Shown: in pieces, positions 16,060 to 24,310 of the stretch
Layout: each line of letters begins with the position of its first letter
How positions within the stretch are numbered: the stretch's first letter is position 1
NCBI GenBank assembly: GCA_021776785.1
Contig: JAJFFF010000052.1
Location: 124,001 to 188,000, forward strand
Length of the DNA stretch: 64,000 nucleotides
Source: Planctomycetota bacterium
Lineage (GTDB): Bacteria > Planctomycetota > PLA2
Reading direction: 5' to 3'
Program-made: the position numbers and the translations under genes
Notes under the pieces: model-generated
The model's input: only the letters and a program-made list of their open reading frames with translations
Told to the model about the DNA's origin: nothing
Database searches by the model: none

Positions 16060-16923
16060 ATGGCGGAACGGAAGCTTGGACGGGGCCTCGACTCGTTATT
16101 GGGCCAAGCAAGGCCTGTTGACGGCGAAGAAGTTCGAAAAATTGCGCTAGGGCAGGTCGAACCGGGTCGATTTCAGCCTCGACAGGAGTTTGCGAGCAAA
16201 GAACTCCAAGAATTGGCGAGCTCGATCGAACAAAACGGCCTTTTGCAGCCGATCATCGTTCGGCCGGGCGGTGCTGGGTATGAAATTGTGGCCGGTGAGC
16301 GCCGCTGGCGCGCCGCCAAGCTCGCAGGACTCGACGAGATCCCGGCGATTGTGCGTCGCTACGACGACGAGCAGGCGTTGGTCCTCGCGCTCGTCGAGAA
16401 CGTGCAGCGCACCGATCTCAATCCGATCGATAAGGCGCAGGCGTACCGCCGCCTCTCGCAACAACTCGGACAGACTCACGAAGAGGTGGCGAAGCGCTTG
16501 GGCCTGGACCGATCGTCGGTCAGCAACATGATCCGTCTTCTCGGCTTGCCGGAAGAGGTGCGTGAGTTGGTGCGGCAGCGCGCCCTTTCGATGGGTCACG
16601 CGCGTGCACTCCTCGGCCTGGCCGACGACGCCGATCAGTTGCGCGTCGCTGAGAAAATTGTTCGCGACGAGCTCTCGGTCCGAGCAACCGAGTCGCTTGT
16701 GCGGCAGGACAAAGACGCACCCCCGACGCGGCGGACGAGTCCGCGCAAGACACCGCAAGTCATGGCGCTCGAAGATGAGCTGCGTGCGCTGCTCGGCACC
16801 AAAGTAAAGATCATCGACAAGCGGGGGAAGGGTCGCATTCAGATCGAGTACTACTCGAGCGACGAGTTTCAGCGCCTCCTGGAGAAGCTCCGCGGCGAGT
16901 CTGGATTCAGCCGTAACTCGTAG
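16060..16923 (+). CDS. parB: Chromosome-partitioning protein ParB (Spo0J family)
   Basis: ParB is a CTP-dependent clamp that loads at parS, spreads and recruits SMC. The 287-residue protein starts with the family signature RKLGRGLDSLLG. It has the CTPase/ParB motif regions GRFQPRQEF and GYEIVAGERRWRAAKLAGL, then ALVENVQRTDLNPIDKAQAY, and the helix-turn-helix HEEVAKRLGLDRSSVSNMIRLLGLP. The C-terminal dimerisation segment ends with LEDELRALLGTKVKI...GKGRIQIEYYSSDEFQRLLEKL. AGGAG just upstream of the ATG serves as the ribosome binding site. parA, usually immediately upstream, is absent from the window. Confidence 0.97.
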   Translation: MAERKLGRGLDSLLGQARPVDGEEVRKIALGQVEPGRFQPRQEFASKELQELASSIEQNGLLQPIIVRPGGAGYEIVAGERRWRAAKLAGLDEIPAIVRRYDDEQALVLALVENVQRTDLNPIDKAQAYRRLSQQLGQTHEEVAKRLGLDRSSVSNMIRLLGLPEEVRELVRQRALSMGHARALLGLADDADQLRVAEKIVRDELSVRATESLVRQDKDAPPTRRTSPRKTPQVMALEDELRALLGTKVKIIDKRGKGRIQIEYYSSDEFQRLLEKLRGESGFSRNS

Positions 16924-17006
16924 ACACAAAAGAGGTTAGCGCGCGATGTAAGAGTCGCATGCGGGAGGCGCGCGTTCGTGCCGTGGTAAGGGGGTGGGGG
17001 TCTCCG

Positions 17007-17075
17007 GCTGCCCTGCCCGCTGCCCGCTGCCCGCTGCCCGCTGTGCGTTGTGCGCTGTGCGTTGTGCGTTGCCCG
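17007..17075 (+). repeat. Short tandem-repeat tract (period about 7)
   Basis: Four to five tandem copies of CTGCCCG are followed by degenerate copies of the form GTGCGTT/GTGCGCT. The register and base composition suggest slippage rather than a protein-binding array. Confidence 0.6.
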
Positions 17076-17084
17076 GTCTGTATG

Positions 17085-17175
17085 GCCCGGCGGTGGATCG
17101 CCTTGCGGTGCGTGCCTTGTGGCGGATGCCTTGCAGTGTGTGGCCTTGTGGTGCGTGCCCGGCGGTGGATCGCCT
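17085..17175 (+). repeat. 19-base direct repeat, 72 bases apart
   Basis: GCCCGGCGGTGGATCGCCT occurs at 17085-17103 and again, identical, at 17157-17175. Each copy is followed by a similar GGTGCGTG stretch, which suggests a local duplication. Confidence 0.7.
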
Positions 17176-17402
17176 CGTGGTGCGTGGCCCGGCGAACGGG
17201 CTCCGCCAGGCTTCGCCGTCCCGTGGGCGGTCGCGTTTGTCGGATTGGCGCGCGCTACAGATGACAGGGCCCTGTCGCAAGAGCAGGGAACGCGGAACCG
17301 GGGCGCGGAACGGGTGGATTAACGTCGCCGATCGTGTTCGTGTTGTCTGGCGCGCGCGTGCGGCGCCGTGAAGGCGGGTTGGTTACCTCTGAAACGCGGG
17401 CC

Positions 17403-17444
17403 AAAAAAAAAGGCCTCCGCGTCTCGTCAACGCGGAGGCCTTTT
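17403..17444 (-). terminator. Intrinsic terminator of the DUF2203-cyclophilin operon
   Basis: On the minus strand a perfect 15-base-pair stem (AAAAGGCCTCCGCGT with ACGCGGAGGCCTTTT) closes a 7-base loop and runs into nine T residues. It starts 19 bases after the stop codon of the cyclophilin gene. Confidence 0.92.
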
Positions 17445-17462
17445 GATCCAACGACGCGAGGG

Positions 17463-19064
17463 TTAGCCGTCGTCTTTTTCGGAGCCGTCTCCGCATCCAT
17501 CTCCGCAACCTGCGCCGCAACCGTCGTCGTCCTCATCGCCACCGCATCCAGATTCGCCGCCACAGCCGTCTCCGCAGCCCGAATCGCAACCGTCGCCGTC
17601 CGCGCCGTCGCCCGGCGTTTTCTCGTCGTCGCCGCCGGCCTTTTCGTCGCCGCCGCCGCCCGAGGAGTTCGTATCTTCCGGTCGCCAGACCGGCTTGTAC
17701 TCACCCTTGGGCGCAACTGTTTTTGTGTCGACGTCGTCGGGGTAGGGGATGTCCAGCCCGATGCGCGGTTCGCCGGGCGCGTCCACGGCGCGCAGAAGTC
17801 GCTTGCCGTGAATCACGTCTTCCGCCAACGCTTGGGCGGGCGCGCCCTTGAGCGAGGTGATGGTTTTTTCCTGTTCCGTGAGCGGGAACGAGTGCTCAAG
17901 CGCCTTGTCGTTTTTGTAGAGGATCACTTTGTGAATGATCGTCGGCTCGACAACTAAGTCGCGCTGGTTTAGTCCGGACAACTCCGGGTCGTTTTGGAAG
18001 GGACCGTGCTCGGAAACCGTCTTCCGCTTGCCGGCGCGTTCGATCACGTCGAAACCTTCCACAACTTTCGCGAACGGAGTCTGTACGCGATCCAGTTTGC
18101 GATCGGGCTTGATCATGATCTGGAAGCGGCACGCACTGCTCCAGTCCGCACCCGGATTGCGCATGCTGCTCACAATGCCGGGCCGATGATTCACGCGGAA
18201 GCGCGACGCTTCGGGCTGCAGTTGGTAGCCCATCGTTCCACGACCCCAGCGCAAGATGTGATCGGTCTTCAGCGGGTTGTTGAAAAAGAACGTGTAGGGG
18301 TCGCCGCCACGAACACCGACCGGCTCCTTGTTGCCGCCCGCGATGTAGTGAAAGGCCGTTCCGTTGTAGACGCCGTTTTGCGCGAGCTTCATGAAGTTCG
18401 CGACGTGGACCGGCGCGAGCTTGGTGTAGAAGTGCAAAAACACGTCACCGTCGCTCGTGCGCAAGACGGCGACGGTCGTACCGTCGGGCTTAGGCTCGGA
18501 AGCGACGTTGGCTTTTTCGTATTCGATGTCCGCTGCGAGTTGCGCCTTGAGCGAGTCAACCGGACTGAGCGCGCGCGATGCGTTAAACCACTTTGTGCGC
18601 GCGACGATCACCTGGTCGTACTTCGCCTTGCTGAGATCCTCGAGGTAGGCCATGGCCTTTTCAAGGTGCGGCTTGCGCTGCTCGTAGTCGTATTTCTCCG
18701 CGGTCGAAGCTTCACGGTAGTGAAGGTTGGCGAGTATCCACTTGGCGATGCCTTCGTCGTCGGCCGTTTCTAGGTCGCCGAGCGCCGCTTCGATCTCCGC
18801 GATTTCGGCCGCGGCGGACTGGTCGGTGCGCAACTTAACGCGCGCGATTTGCGCTCGAGCCCAGAGGCGCGTGAGCGGCGGCGTTTCGGGCGCGGAGTTC
18901 CAGTTGGCCAGGGCCACGCCGGCGGCAACGACGATGAGCAGGACGATGCCGATCCCGACGTATTTGCGCTTGTTGGAGGAAACCTTCTCCAGGAATCCGT
19001 CCACCTTGGACTTGACCTTATCCGGATCGGGGAGGGGAATGGGGGATTGAGTGGCGTCGGCCAT
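17463..19064 (-). CDS. Membrane-anchored cyclophilin-type peptidyl-prolyl isomerase with Cys/Gly/Asp tail
   Basis: A 533-residue protein in four parts. A basic N-terminus and one transmembrane helix (VGIGIVLLIVVAAGVALANW, about 37-56) give an inside-out topology. A helical TPR-like segment spans about 70-190. A cyclophilin-fold domain spans about 195-370 (TVAVLRTSDGDVFLHFYTKLAPVHVANFM, YNGTAFHYIAGG, FQIMIKP, FAKVVEGFDVIE). After residue about 450 the tail is almost entirely Gly, Asp, Glu and seven cysteines in GC-G-GC spacing. The cyclophilin FxxxxxxFMIQGGD core is replaced by YIAGG...RGGDP with an insertion, so isomerase activity is uncertain. It is last in the operon before the terminator. 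Confidence 0.82.
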   Translation of the reverse strand: MADATQSPIPLPDPDKVKSKVDGFLEKVSSNKRKYVGIGIVLLIVVAAGVALANWNSAPETPPLTRLWARAQIARVKLRTDQSAAAEIAEIEAALGDLETADDEGIAKWILANLHYREASTAEKYDYEQRKPHLEKAMAYLEDLSKAKYDQVIVARTKWFNASRALSPVDSLKAQLAADIEYEKANVASEPKPDGTTVAVLRTSDGDVFLHFYTKLAPVHVANFMKLAQNGVYNGTAFHYIAGGNKEPVGVRGGDPYTFFFNNPLKTDHILRWGRGTMGYQLQPEASRFRVNHRPGIVSSMRNPGADWSSACRFQIMIKPDRKLDRVQTPFAKVVEGFDVIERAGKRKTVSEHGPFQNDPELSGLNQRDLVVEPTIIHKVILYKNDKALEHSFPLTEQEKTITSLKGAPAQALAEDVIHGKRLLRAVDAPGEPRIGLDIPYPDDVDTKTVAPKGEYKPVWRPEDTNSSGGGGDEKAGGDDEKTPGDGADGDGCDSGCGDGCGGESGCGGDEDDDGCGAGCGDGCGDGSEKDDG

Positions 19065-19086
19065 CTTGATTTACCTGTTACTTGAA

Positions 19087-19533
19087 TTACCGGCGGTGGT
19101 TAACCCGGATATAGATTTGGAGTTGGGCGTCTTCGCGGCCGGAGCGGGCACTGGCGTCGATGTCAACCGTGCACCGATCCCCGCTCTTGCTGAAAATGAG
19201 TTTGGACGAGCCCACGCTGCGACGGTCTTCGTTTTCGAGCGTCCAGCCGTACGTCGGGTCCGTCATGGTTCGTGTGAAAAACGCAACGGCGCGTTCTTCG
19301 CTGCCGCGGTACGTGAAGTGGAACCGGCCCGACCGCCAGGTGTCGCCTTGGTACGAAAACGACTCCCAGTCGTTGTCGCGATAGACGGCGTCTTTCGGCG
19401 TCGGCAGGTCCTCAAATATTCTGTTGGAAAAACGGCCCTGCTTCGCGGGCGCCGACTGGCAGCCCGTGAGCGTTGCCGCTGTAACGGCGACGCATGCAAG
19501 AAACATGGTTCGCATGGCGAGTTCTTTTCTCAC
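19087..19533 (-). CDS. Putative lipoprotein
   Basis: A 148-residue exported protein of unknown function. The start is GTG in a GTGA overlap with the end of the acyl-CoA dehydrogenase gene, with GGAG about 8 bases upstream. The first residues (MRKELAMRTMFLACVAVTAA) form a signal peptide ending in the lipobox TLTGC, so it should be lipidated at that cysteine. The mature part is hydrophilic and beta-rich (SFSYQGDTWRSGRFHFTYRG, TDPTYGWTLENED, LIFSKSGDRCTVDID). An internal ATG at 19515 is a possible alternative start. Confidence 0.8.
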   Translation of the reverse strand: MRKELAMRTMFLACVAVTAATLTGCQSAPAKQGRFSNRIFEDLPTPKDAVYRDNDWESFSYQGDTWRSGRFHFTYRGSEERAVAFFTRTMTDPTYGWTLENEDRRSVGSSKLIFSKSGDRCTVDIDASARSGREDAQLQIYIRVNHRR

Positions 19534-20732
19534 CGGAGGTGCTCCGGGATCGGAATGTATTCAGCCAAGTCGCTCAGCTCCGCGGCCTCTTTAATGAGGT
19601 TGCGCGCGACGACAAGGCGTTGAATCTGGTTCGTTCCTTCATAGATCTGAGTGATCTTGGCGTCACGCATGTATTTCTCAACCGGGTAGTCGCGCATGTA
19701 GCCGTAACCGCCAAACACCTGAACCGCGTTGGTGGTCACTTCCATCGCGACATCGGTCGCGTAGAACTTACACATCGCGGCGTACTTCGTGAGGTTGGTG
19801 GCGCCGGCGTCCACGGCTTTGGCGGCCGAGTAGATCAGGGCGCGTGCCGCTTCGACTTTGGTGGCCATGTCCGCGAGCATCTTCTGCACCATCTGAAACG
19901 AAGAGATGGGCTTGCCGAACTGCTGCCGCTGCGTCGCGTAGACGAGTGCGAAATCCAACGCACCCTGGGCGAGGCCCATCGCTTGCGCCGCCACGCCGGG
20001 GCGCGCGCGGTCCAACGTCATCATCGCGTGCTTGAAGCCGAGTCCCGGCTTACCGCCGAGAAGATGCTCCGTACCCACGCGACAATTGTTGAACTCGAGC
20101 TCACCGACGGGCACGCAGCGGATACCCATCTTGTCTTCGATGTAACCGACCTTGTAGCCCTCCATCTCTTTCTCAAGGAGGAAAGCTGAAAGGCGCCTAC
20201 TCTTGCTCGCCGGATCGGTGACCGCAAAGATCGTGTTCAAGTCGGCGGCGGGACCATTCGTGTTCCACTTCTTTTCGCCGTTGATGACGTAGCCGCCCTC
20301 ACCGTCGGGTTCGGCGCGGCACTGAATGCCGCCCGCGTCCGAGCCTGCGTTTTTCTCCGACAGGCCAAACGCGATTAGTTTTTCACCGGTGGCAATCGGC
20401 GGGAGATGCTTTTGCTTTTGTTCGTCTGTGCCCGCAATCAGGATCGGGAACGAACCGAGCGCGTTCACGGCGAACAAGACGCCGGTGCCGCCGCAACAAC
20501 GCGACAGCTCTTCGACGACAACGCAGAGGTCCAAGACGCCGCCGCCCTCGCCGCCGTACTCCTTGGGGATCCAAACTTTCATCAGCCCGGCGTCGGCCAG
20601 GGCCTGCTTGATCTCCCACGGGTACTCCTGCAGACGGTCGTACTTCCAAGCATTGGGCAGCACGAACTTGCGCGCGACCTCGCGGGCGCGCTCGCGCAGC
20701 GCAAGAGTGGATTTAGGGAGCAGATGTTCCAC
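19530..20732 (-). CDS. Acyl-CoA dehydrogenase
   Basis: A 400-residue FAD-dependent acyl-CoA dehydrogenase (beta-oxidation or amino-acid catabolism), passing electrons to ETF, whose genes are at 57.8-59.5 kb. It has VEELSRCCGGTGVLFAVN, LSEKNAGSDAGGIQCRAE and YVINGEKKWNTNG of the beta-domain. The C-terminal part has QRQQFGKPISSFQMVQKMLADM, VFGGYGYMRDYPVEKYMRDAKI and QIYEGTNQIQRLVVARNL, with the catalytic-base glutamate in YEGT. This C-terminal arrangement is typical of short/branched-chain enzymes. The substrate is not determinable. It follows DUF2203 by 93 bases and overlaps the lipoprotein gene. Confidence 0.93.
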   Translation of the reverse strand: MEHLLPKSTLALRERAREVARKFVLPNAWKYDRLQEYPWEIKQALADAGLMKVWIPKEYGGEGGGVLDLCVVVEELSRCCGGTGVLFAVNALGSFPILIAGTDEQKQKHLPPIATGEKLIAFGLSEKNAGSDAGGIQCRAEPDGEGGYVINGEKKWNTNGPAADLNTIFAVTDPASKSRRLSAFLLEKEMEGYKVGYIEDKMGIRCVPVGELEFNNCRVGTEHLLGGKPGLGFKHAMMTLDRARPGVAAQAMGLAQGALDFALVYATQRQQFGKPISSFQMVQKMLADMATKVEAARALIYSAAKAVDAGATNLTKYAAMCKFYATDVAMEVTTNAVQVFGGYGYMRDYPVEKYMRDAKITQIYEGTNQIQRLVVARNLIKEAAELSDLAEYIPIPEHLR

Positions 20733-20825
20733 GACCGGCCTTTCGTCGAAGTAGATGGCGAACCCCAGATTCTAGCAGCCGGTTGAAAAAGTCAGGGTCC
20801 ATGAACCATGGACAAAAGGGCATGA

Positions 20826-21245
20826 TTAACCGGCCTGCAGCGGTTGGCGCGCGTGGAACTCCTCGCCGACCGATCGCCGGTAAAGGATCCGCGGCTCGCC
20901 GAGTTGCCAGCAGAAGTAGGAGAACCCATCGGGGCCCAACTCCGCCGCGGGAAACTCGACCCGACCCGGCTCGAAGCCGACCACGCGCCCGCCGCGATCC
21001 TCGATCGCGGTCACCAAGCGTCGAACCCGGCGCAGATTTACGGCCACTTCGACGTCTTTGCGCGCGACCAGCTGGGCGCTGATCGGCAGCCCCTGCTCCC
21101 GTGCCCCCCGCAGATGCTCCAGCGCCCATACGCCCGCCCGCACCCGGCGATAGCGGCGCGTGACGGATTGCATCAGCGCTGAAATCAACCGGAGAGCTTC
21201 GTCGGCATCCGCTTGGGAGAAAAAATGGTTCGCGGAACGGGTCAC
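20826..21245 (-). CDS. DUF2203 family protein
   Basis: A 139-residue protein of unknown function. The C-terminal half matches the DUF2203 pattern: GRVEFPAAELGPDGFSYFC followed by WQLGEPRILYRRSVGEEFHARQPL, close to the family 'CWkxGExxIxxwHxxxxGFagRqPL'. The N-terminal half is helical (ADEALRLISALMQSVTRRYRRV). It starts with GTG at 21245. As the first gene of the leftward unit ending at 17403, it is co-transcribed with the acyl-CoA dehydrogenase. Confidence 0.8.
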   Translation of the reverse strand: MTRSANHFFSQADADEALRLISALMQSVTRRYRRVRAGVWALEHLRGAREQGLPISAQLVARKDVEVAVNLRRVRRLVTAIEDRGGRVVGFEPGRVEFPAAELGPDGFSYFCWQLGEPRILYRRSVGEEFHARQPLQAG

Positions 21246-21728
21246 GCACCTCTTAAGACGCCGCCCGCGGCCGCCGGGGCGGTAAAAACACGTCCTAGAG
21301 CGGGTAACGGACTACATAGCAAGCAGTTACGGCTGATTTGAGGGTTGTTTTTTTGGGTCCAGCGGGCGGCCCCAGGAGTTGCGGGCGCCGCGCGTTTGAG
21401 TGTTTGTACTGGTTCTCGACTCATCTCGACGCGGGCCCGCTTTGGTCCCGTCCGCCGGCGCCCGGGGGGCGTCCGCGTTCGGACACGACGTAGTTTCACC
21501 GAGATTTCACCCAGGCGTGCGTGCGTTCGGGAGGCGCAAGCGGTCACGCCGCGCGTCACGCGCTGCGTTTTTCTCGGCGCGTTTTTGTATCGGTGAGGCG
21601 CTTCAGGCTTTACCCTTCGCAGTTCGCCCTAGCACAGGGAGGGTACGCCACGGCGTGTCTCGTTCTGGGCTGGGGATGGATAGATTTGACAGTTAGCTAC
21701 CGACGGCGCAAAGGCGCGCTCCTGAAAC
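21246..21728. other. Intergenic region between divergent operons
   Basis: 483 bases between the leftward DUF2203 unit and the rightward FGE-fold gene. No gene is supported. A T-run at about 21345-21352 and TAGATT at 21681-21686, about 40 bases before the downstream GTG, are the only promoter-like hints. Confidence 0.45.
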
Positions 21729-23207
21729 GTGGAGCGCGGTGGCGCTGCGGTGCGCCCGATCGAGTTCAGAAGAGCGAGTTACGAGACCCGAGTGAAAGAC
21801 GAAATCAAGAGGATTCACGAGTACGTGTGGACCCGTCACATTGACGGTTCGGACAAGTATGACCACTCCATCACCGATGAGCAGGCGGTCGAAACACTCG
21901 ATGAGTTTTACTCAGGAATTGGTAACCGGAACCGTCAGGATCAGGTCTACCTTGGCATCCTTTTGTTTGAACGGGCGTTTGAGTTTCCCGATCAACAAGC
22001 GGCCTTGTTTGAACGCGCGCGACGCATCTTCATGTTCTATCGGAAGGTGACCGGTGAAACCGACTGGGCTGCCGTCGAAGACCGCCTTGAAGACATCGCG
22101 ATGTACTACAAGGACGAGGGCATCGAGATCGAAGAAGTCGATTCGGGTAAGGCCGCGGAAGCGCAGGCCGAGGCCGAGGCCGAAGCCGAGCGCGAGCCGA
22201 CTCCGTCGGTGACCGCCACCGCCGTCGCCGAACCGCCCGAACCGGAACCGGAGCCGCCGGTCGAGTCGATGGCGGAGACGGTGACGACGATGTCGGAGAT
22301 CGAGGCCGCTGCCGACGCCGCGCGCGCCGAAGCCGCCGCCGAAGCCGAAGCCGTACTCGCTGCCGCGGAAGCGGAACGCATTGCGTCAGAACCGCCGGAA
22401 ACCGAGGACGAAGCGGCCGCAGCGGCCGCTGCCGTCGCGGAAAGTGAAGCGGAGGCCGAGGCGGACGCTCAGGCCGCCAAGGTGGCCGCGAGTCAGATCA
22501 CGTCAGCTGCGGAAGAAGAAGAGCGTCAAAAAGCGGAGAAGGAAGCCGCGCGTCGTGAGGCCGCGGAAGCATTCATTGCCGACCTGGAAATGGTTGACGG
22601 CATGGTGCTCGTGCCCGCTGGCGTGTTTAAGTTTGGCCCGGATGAAAAAGACGTGTTCTTGGACACGTTCTACGTAGACAAGCTTCCGATCACAAACCGC
22701 CAGTACATGAAGTTCGTGGCCGAGACCGGCTACCGCTTGCCGCGCTACGCGGAAGACGAGCGCCTCACGGCGCCGGATCAGCCGGTCGTGGGTGTTTCGC
22801 TCGGAGACGCGCAGCAATACGCAAAGTGGGCGGGCAAAGAGATCCCGTCCGAACGGCAGTGGGAGAAAGCGGCGCGCGGAACCGACGGGCGTCCGTATCC
22901 GTGGGGCAACGACCCGCCGGGCGCATCGGATGCGCGGTTCGGGCTCGACGCGAAACTTGCGGCGCCCGTCGCCGTTGGTGCGTCGATGCGGAACGTCTCT
23001 CCCTTCGGCGTGCTCGATAGCGCGGGCAACGTGTGGGAATGGACGACGTCGCTGTTTGGCAAAGAAGGCGAGTACAAAGTTGTGCGCGGCGGCTCTTACA
23101 ACGACCCGGCCGCGATGCTTCGTCTCGATTTCCGTCTTGAGGCTCATCCCAAGGACAAGTGCGAAGCGATTGGTTTTCGCTGCGTGAAAAACGTCCACCA
23201 TCACTAG
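21729..23207 (+). CDS. Protein with Ala/Glu-rich helical segment and C-terminal FGE-sulfatase (C-type-lectin) domain
   Basis: A 492-residue protein. Residues 1-140 are a hydrophilic helical domain (RVKDEIKRIHEYVWTRHIDGSDKYDH, RQDQVYLGILLFERAF). About 140-285 is a very Ala/Glu-rich, probably coiled-coil stretch. About 290-490 is an FGE-sulfatase domain: MVDGMVLVPAGVFKFG, DTFYVDKLPITNRQYMKFV, PVVGVSLGDAQQYAKWAGKEIPSERQWEKAARG, YPWGN, NVWEWTTS and VVRGGSYND. The cysteine pair used by true formylglycine-generating enzymes in the RGGSW region is missing, so this copy probably binds a ligand rather than oxidising sulfatases. It has no signal peptide. GTG at 21729 is used; GTG at 21750 is an alternative. 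Confidence 0.82.
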   Translation: MERGGAAVRPIEFRRASYETRVKDEIKRIHEYVWTRHIDGSDKYDHSITDEQAVETLDEFYSGIGNRNRQDQVYLGILLFERAFEFPDQQAALFERARRIFMFYRKVTGETDWAAVEDRLEDIAMYYKDEGIEIEEVDSGKAAEAQAEAEAEAEREPTPSVTATAVAEPPEPEPEPPVESMAETVTTMSEIEAAADAARAEAAAEAEAVLAAAEAERIASEPPETEDEAAAAAAAVAESEAEAEADAQAAKVAASQITSAAEEEERQKAEKEAARREAAEAFIADLEMVDGMVLVPAGVFKFGPDEKDVFLDTFYVDKLPITNRQYMKFVAETGYRLPRYAEDERLTAPDQPVVGVSLGDAQQYAKWAGKEIPSERQWEKAARGTDGRPYPWGNDPPGASDARFGLDAKLAAPVAVGASMRNVSPFGVLDSAGNVWEWTTSLFGKEGEYKVVRGGSYNDPAAMLRLDFRLEAHPKDKCEAIGFRCVKNVHHH

Positions 23208-23229
23208 CACCTAAGCATGGACGCCGCCC

Positions 23230-23655
23230 GTGAGTGCGGGCGGCGAACAAGACAGCGCCACCGTGTACGACTTTATTGATCGCGTTTTGGAGTGTGATCC
23301 CGGCCAGCGAGTCGTGGCGATCAAGGCTCTCTCGCTTAACGAGGAGTTTTTTCGCGACCACTTCCCGGGCATGCCGGTGCTCCCGGGGGCGATGATCTTG
23401 GAGGGCTTGGTCCAGTCGGCCCGCCACTGCCTCCAGCAAAAGACAGGGCGCGCGGATTGGGTCTTACGCAGCGTCAAGGGCATGCGTTTCAACCGATTCG
23501 CGGTGCCCGGCGAGGTCTTGCGCCTGGAGGCTGACTTCGACAAGGATGACGACGGCGCCCTCTGGTTTAAGGGGAAGGCCGAAGTCGATGGGGTGGGCGT
23601 AGGTCGGCTTCGATTCGCGCTCGTGCTGTTTGACACGCCGCCCGCCGGGTCTTAA
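23230..23655 (+). CDS. FabZ-type 3-hydroxyacyl-ACP dehydratase
   Basis: A 141-residue hotdog-fold dehydratase for fatty-acid elongation or a related acyl chain. The active-site histidine H44 lies in FFRDHFPGMPVLPG and the acidic residue E58 in AMILEGLVQSA, both as in FabZ. It starts with GTG 22 bases after the FGE-fold gene and is the first gene of the dehydratase, ACP, hotdog and ketosynthase cluster. Low similarity of the C-terminal half to housekeeping FabZ and the context suggest a dedicated acyl pathway rather than the main FabZ. Confidence 0.85.
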   Translation: MSAGGEQDSATVYDFIDRVLECDPGQRVVAIKALSLNEEFFRDHFPGMPVLPGAMILEGLVQSARHCLQQKTGRADWVLRSVKGMRFNRFAVPGEVLRLEADFDKDDDGALWFKGKAEVDGVGVGRLRFALVLFDTPPAGS

Positions 23656-23830
23656 TTCCACAGGTCGGTCGCGCGGTCGCGTGAAAAACGCCGTGTTTTC
23701 GGTAGAGGATCGCCGTTGTAAGGGCTTTTTGCGCGGAGCCTTTTCAACGGAGTGCCAGCCCGTAGAATCTGCACTCGTAGCAATCGGTAGCAAGCCAGGA
23801 TTCCGGCGGGGCGTGCGATAGCCCCCAAAG

Positions 23831-23859
23831 TTGACGCACTTACTAGTCCGCCTTACGTT
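23831..23859 (+). promoter_or_regulatory. Candidate sigma-70 promoter of the acyl carrier protein gene
   Basis: TTGACG at 23831-23836 and TACGTT at 23854-23859 are separated by exactly 17 bases in the 233-base gap before the acyl carrier protein gene. The predicted transcript has a leader of about 22 bases with a GGAG ribosome binding site. Confidence 0.45.
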
Positions 23860-23888
23860 GGCCCGTCCGCCAAATTTGGAGTCTGACG

Positions 23889-24272
23889 ATGGAAGAAAAC
23901 GAGATCGTTTCGAAAGTCATCTCGTGTGTGGCCGATGCCCTGGGCCAAGACGAAGAGGACGTAAAGCTCGAGAGCGTGCTATCGCGCGATCTCGAAGCGG
24001 AATCGATTGACTACCTAGACATCACGTTTCAGCTTGAAAAGTCGTTTGGGATCAAGATCGAGAAGGATGACCTTTTTCCGACAAAGATCTTTCAAGACGA
24101 GCGCTATGTCAGCGACGGTGTCGTCACATCTGACGGCCTGGCCTATCTAAAAGAGAAGATGCCCTACGCCGACGTCGCTTCGTTTGAATCCGATCCCAAA
24201 GTCATCAAGGTGCCCGAGCTGTTCACGGTTGGGCTGCTCGTCAACTACGTCAAGACCAAGGTTGCGGCCTAA
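23889..24272 (+). CDS. Acyl carrier protein (long form)
   Basis: A 127-residue acyl carrier protein. The phosphopantetheine-accepting serine is S39 in RDLEAESIDYLDITFQLE, and the four-helix ACP pattern is clear over residues 1-55. It is about 45 residues longer than AcpP; the extra part (YVSDGVVTSDGLAYLKEKMPYAD...VPELFTVGLLVNYVKTKV) places an insert before the last helix. Long ACPs of this kind occur with dedicated ketosynthases. GGAG lies about 8 bases before the ATG. The hotdog protein and two ketosynthases follow. Confidence 0.9.
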   Translation: MEENEIVSKVISCVADALGQDEEDVKLESVLSRDLEAESIDYLDITFQLEKSFGIKIEKDDLFPTKIFQDERYVSDGVVTSDGLAYLKEKMPYADVASFESDPKVIKVPELFTVGLLVNYVKTKVAA

Positions 24273-24310
24273 CGAAGGTCGCAGGGGCCGAGCCACGTTG
24301 GCCGCCGCGC

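Larger units (their letters stand above)
16924..17402. other. Repeat-rich non-coding region between parB and the cyclophilin gene
   Basis: Roughly 480 bases with no gene I can support. They are strongly biased to G, C and T on the plus strand, and contain a short-period tandem tract, a 19-base direct repeat and, at the right end, the terminator of the leftward operon. Confidence 0.6.

Noticed and set aside
17007-17175. Repeats downstream of parB as a CRISPR array
   Set aside because: The repeats are short-period or two-copy only, spacers are not regular, and no cas genes are near.
21729-23207. FGE-fold protein as an active formylglycine-generating enzyme
   Set aside because: The cysteine pair needed for copper binding and oxidation is absent from the RGGSYN region, so I call it only a domain-bearing protein.
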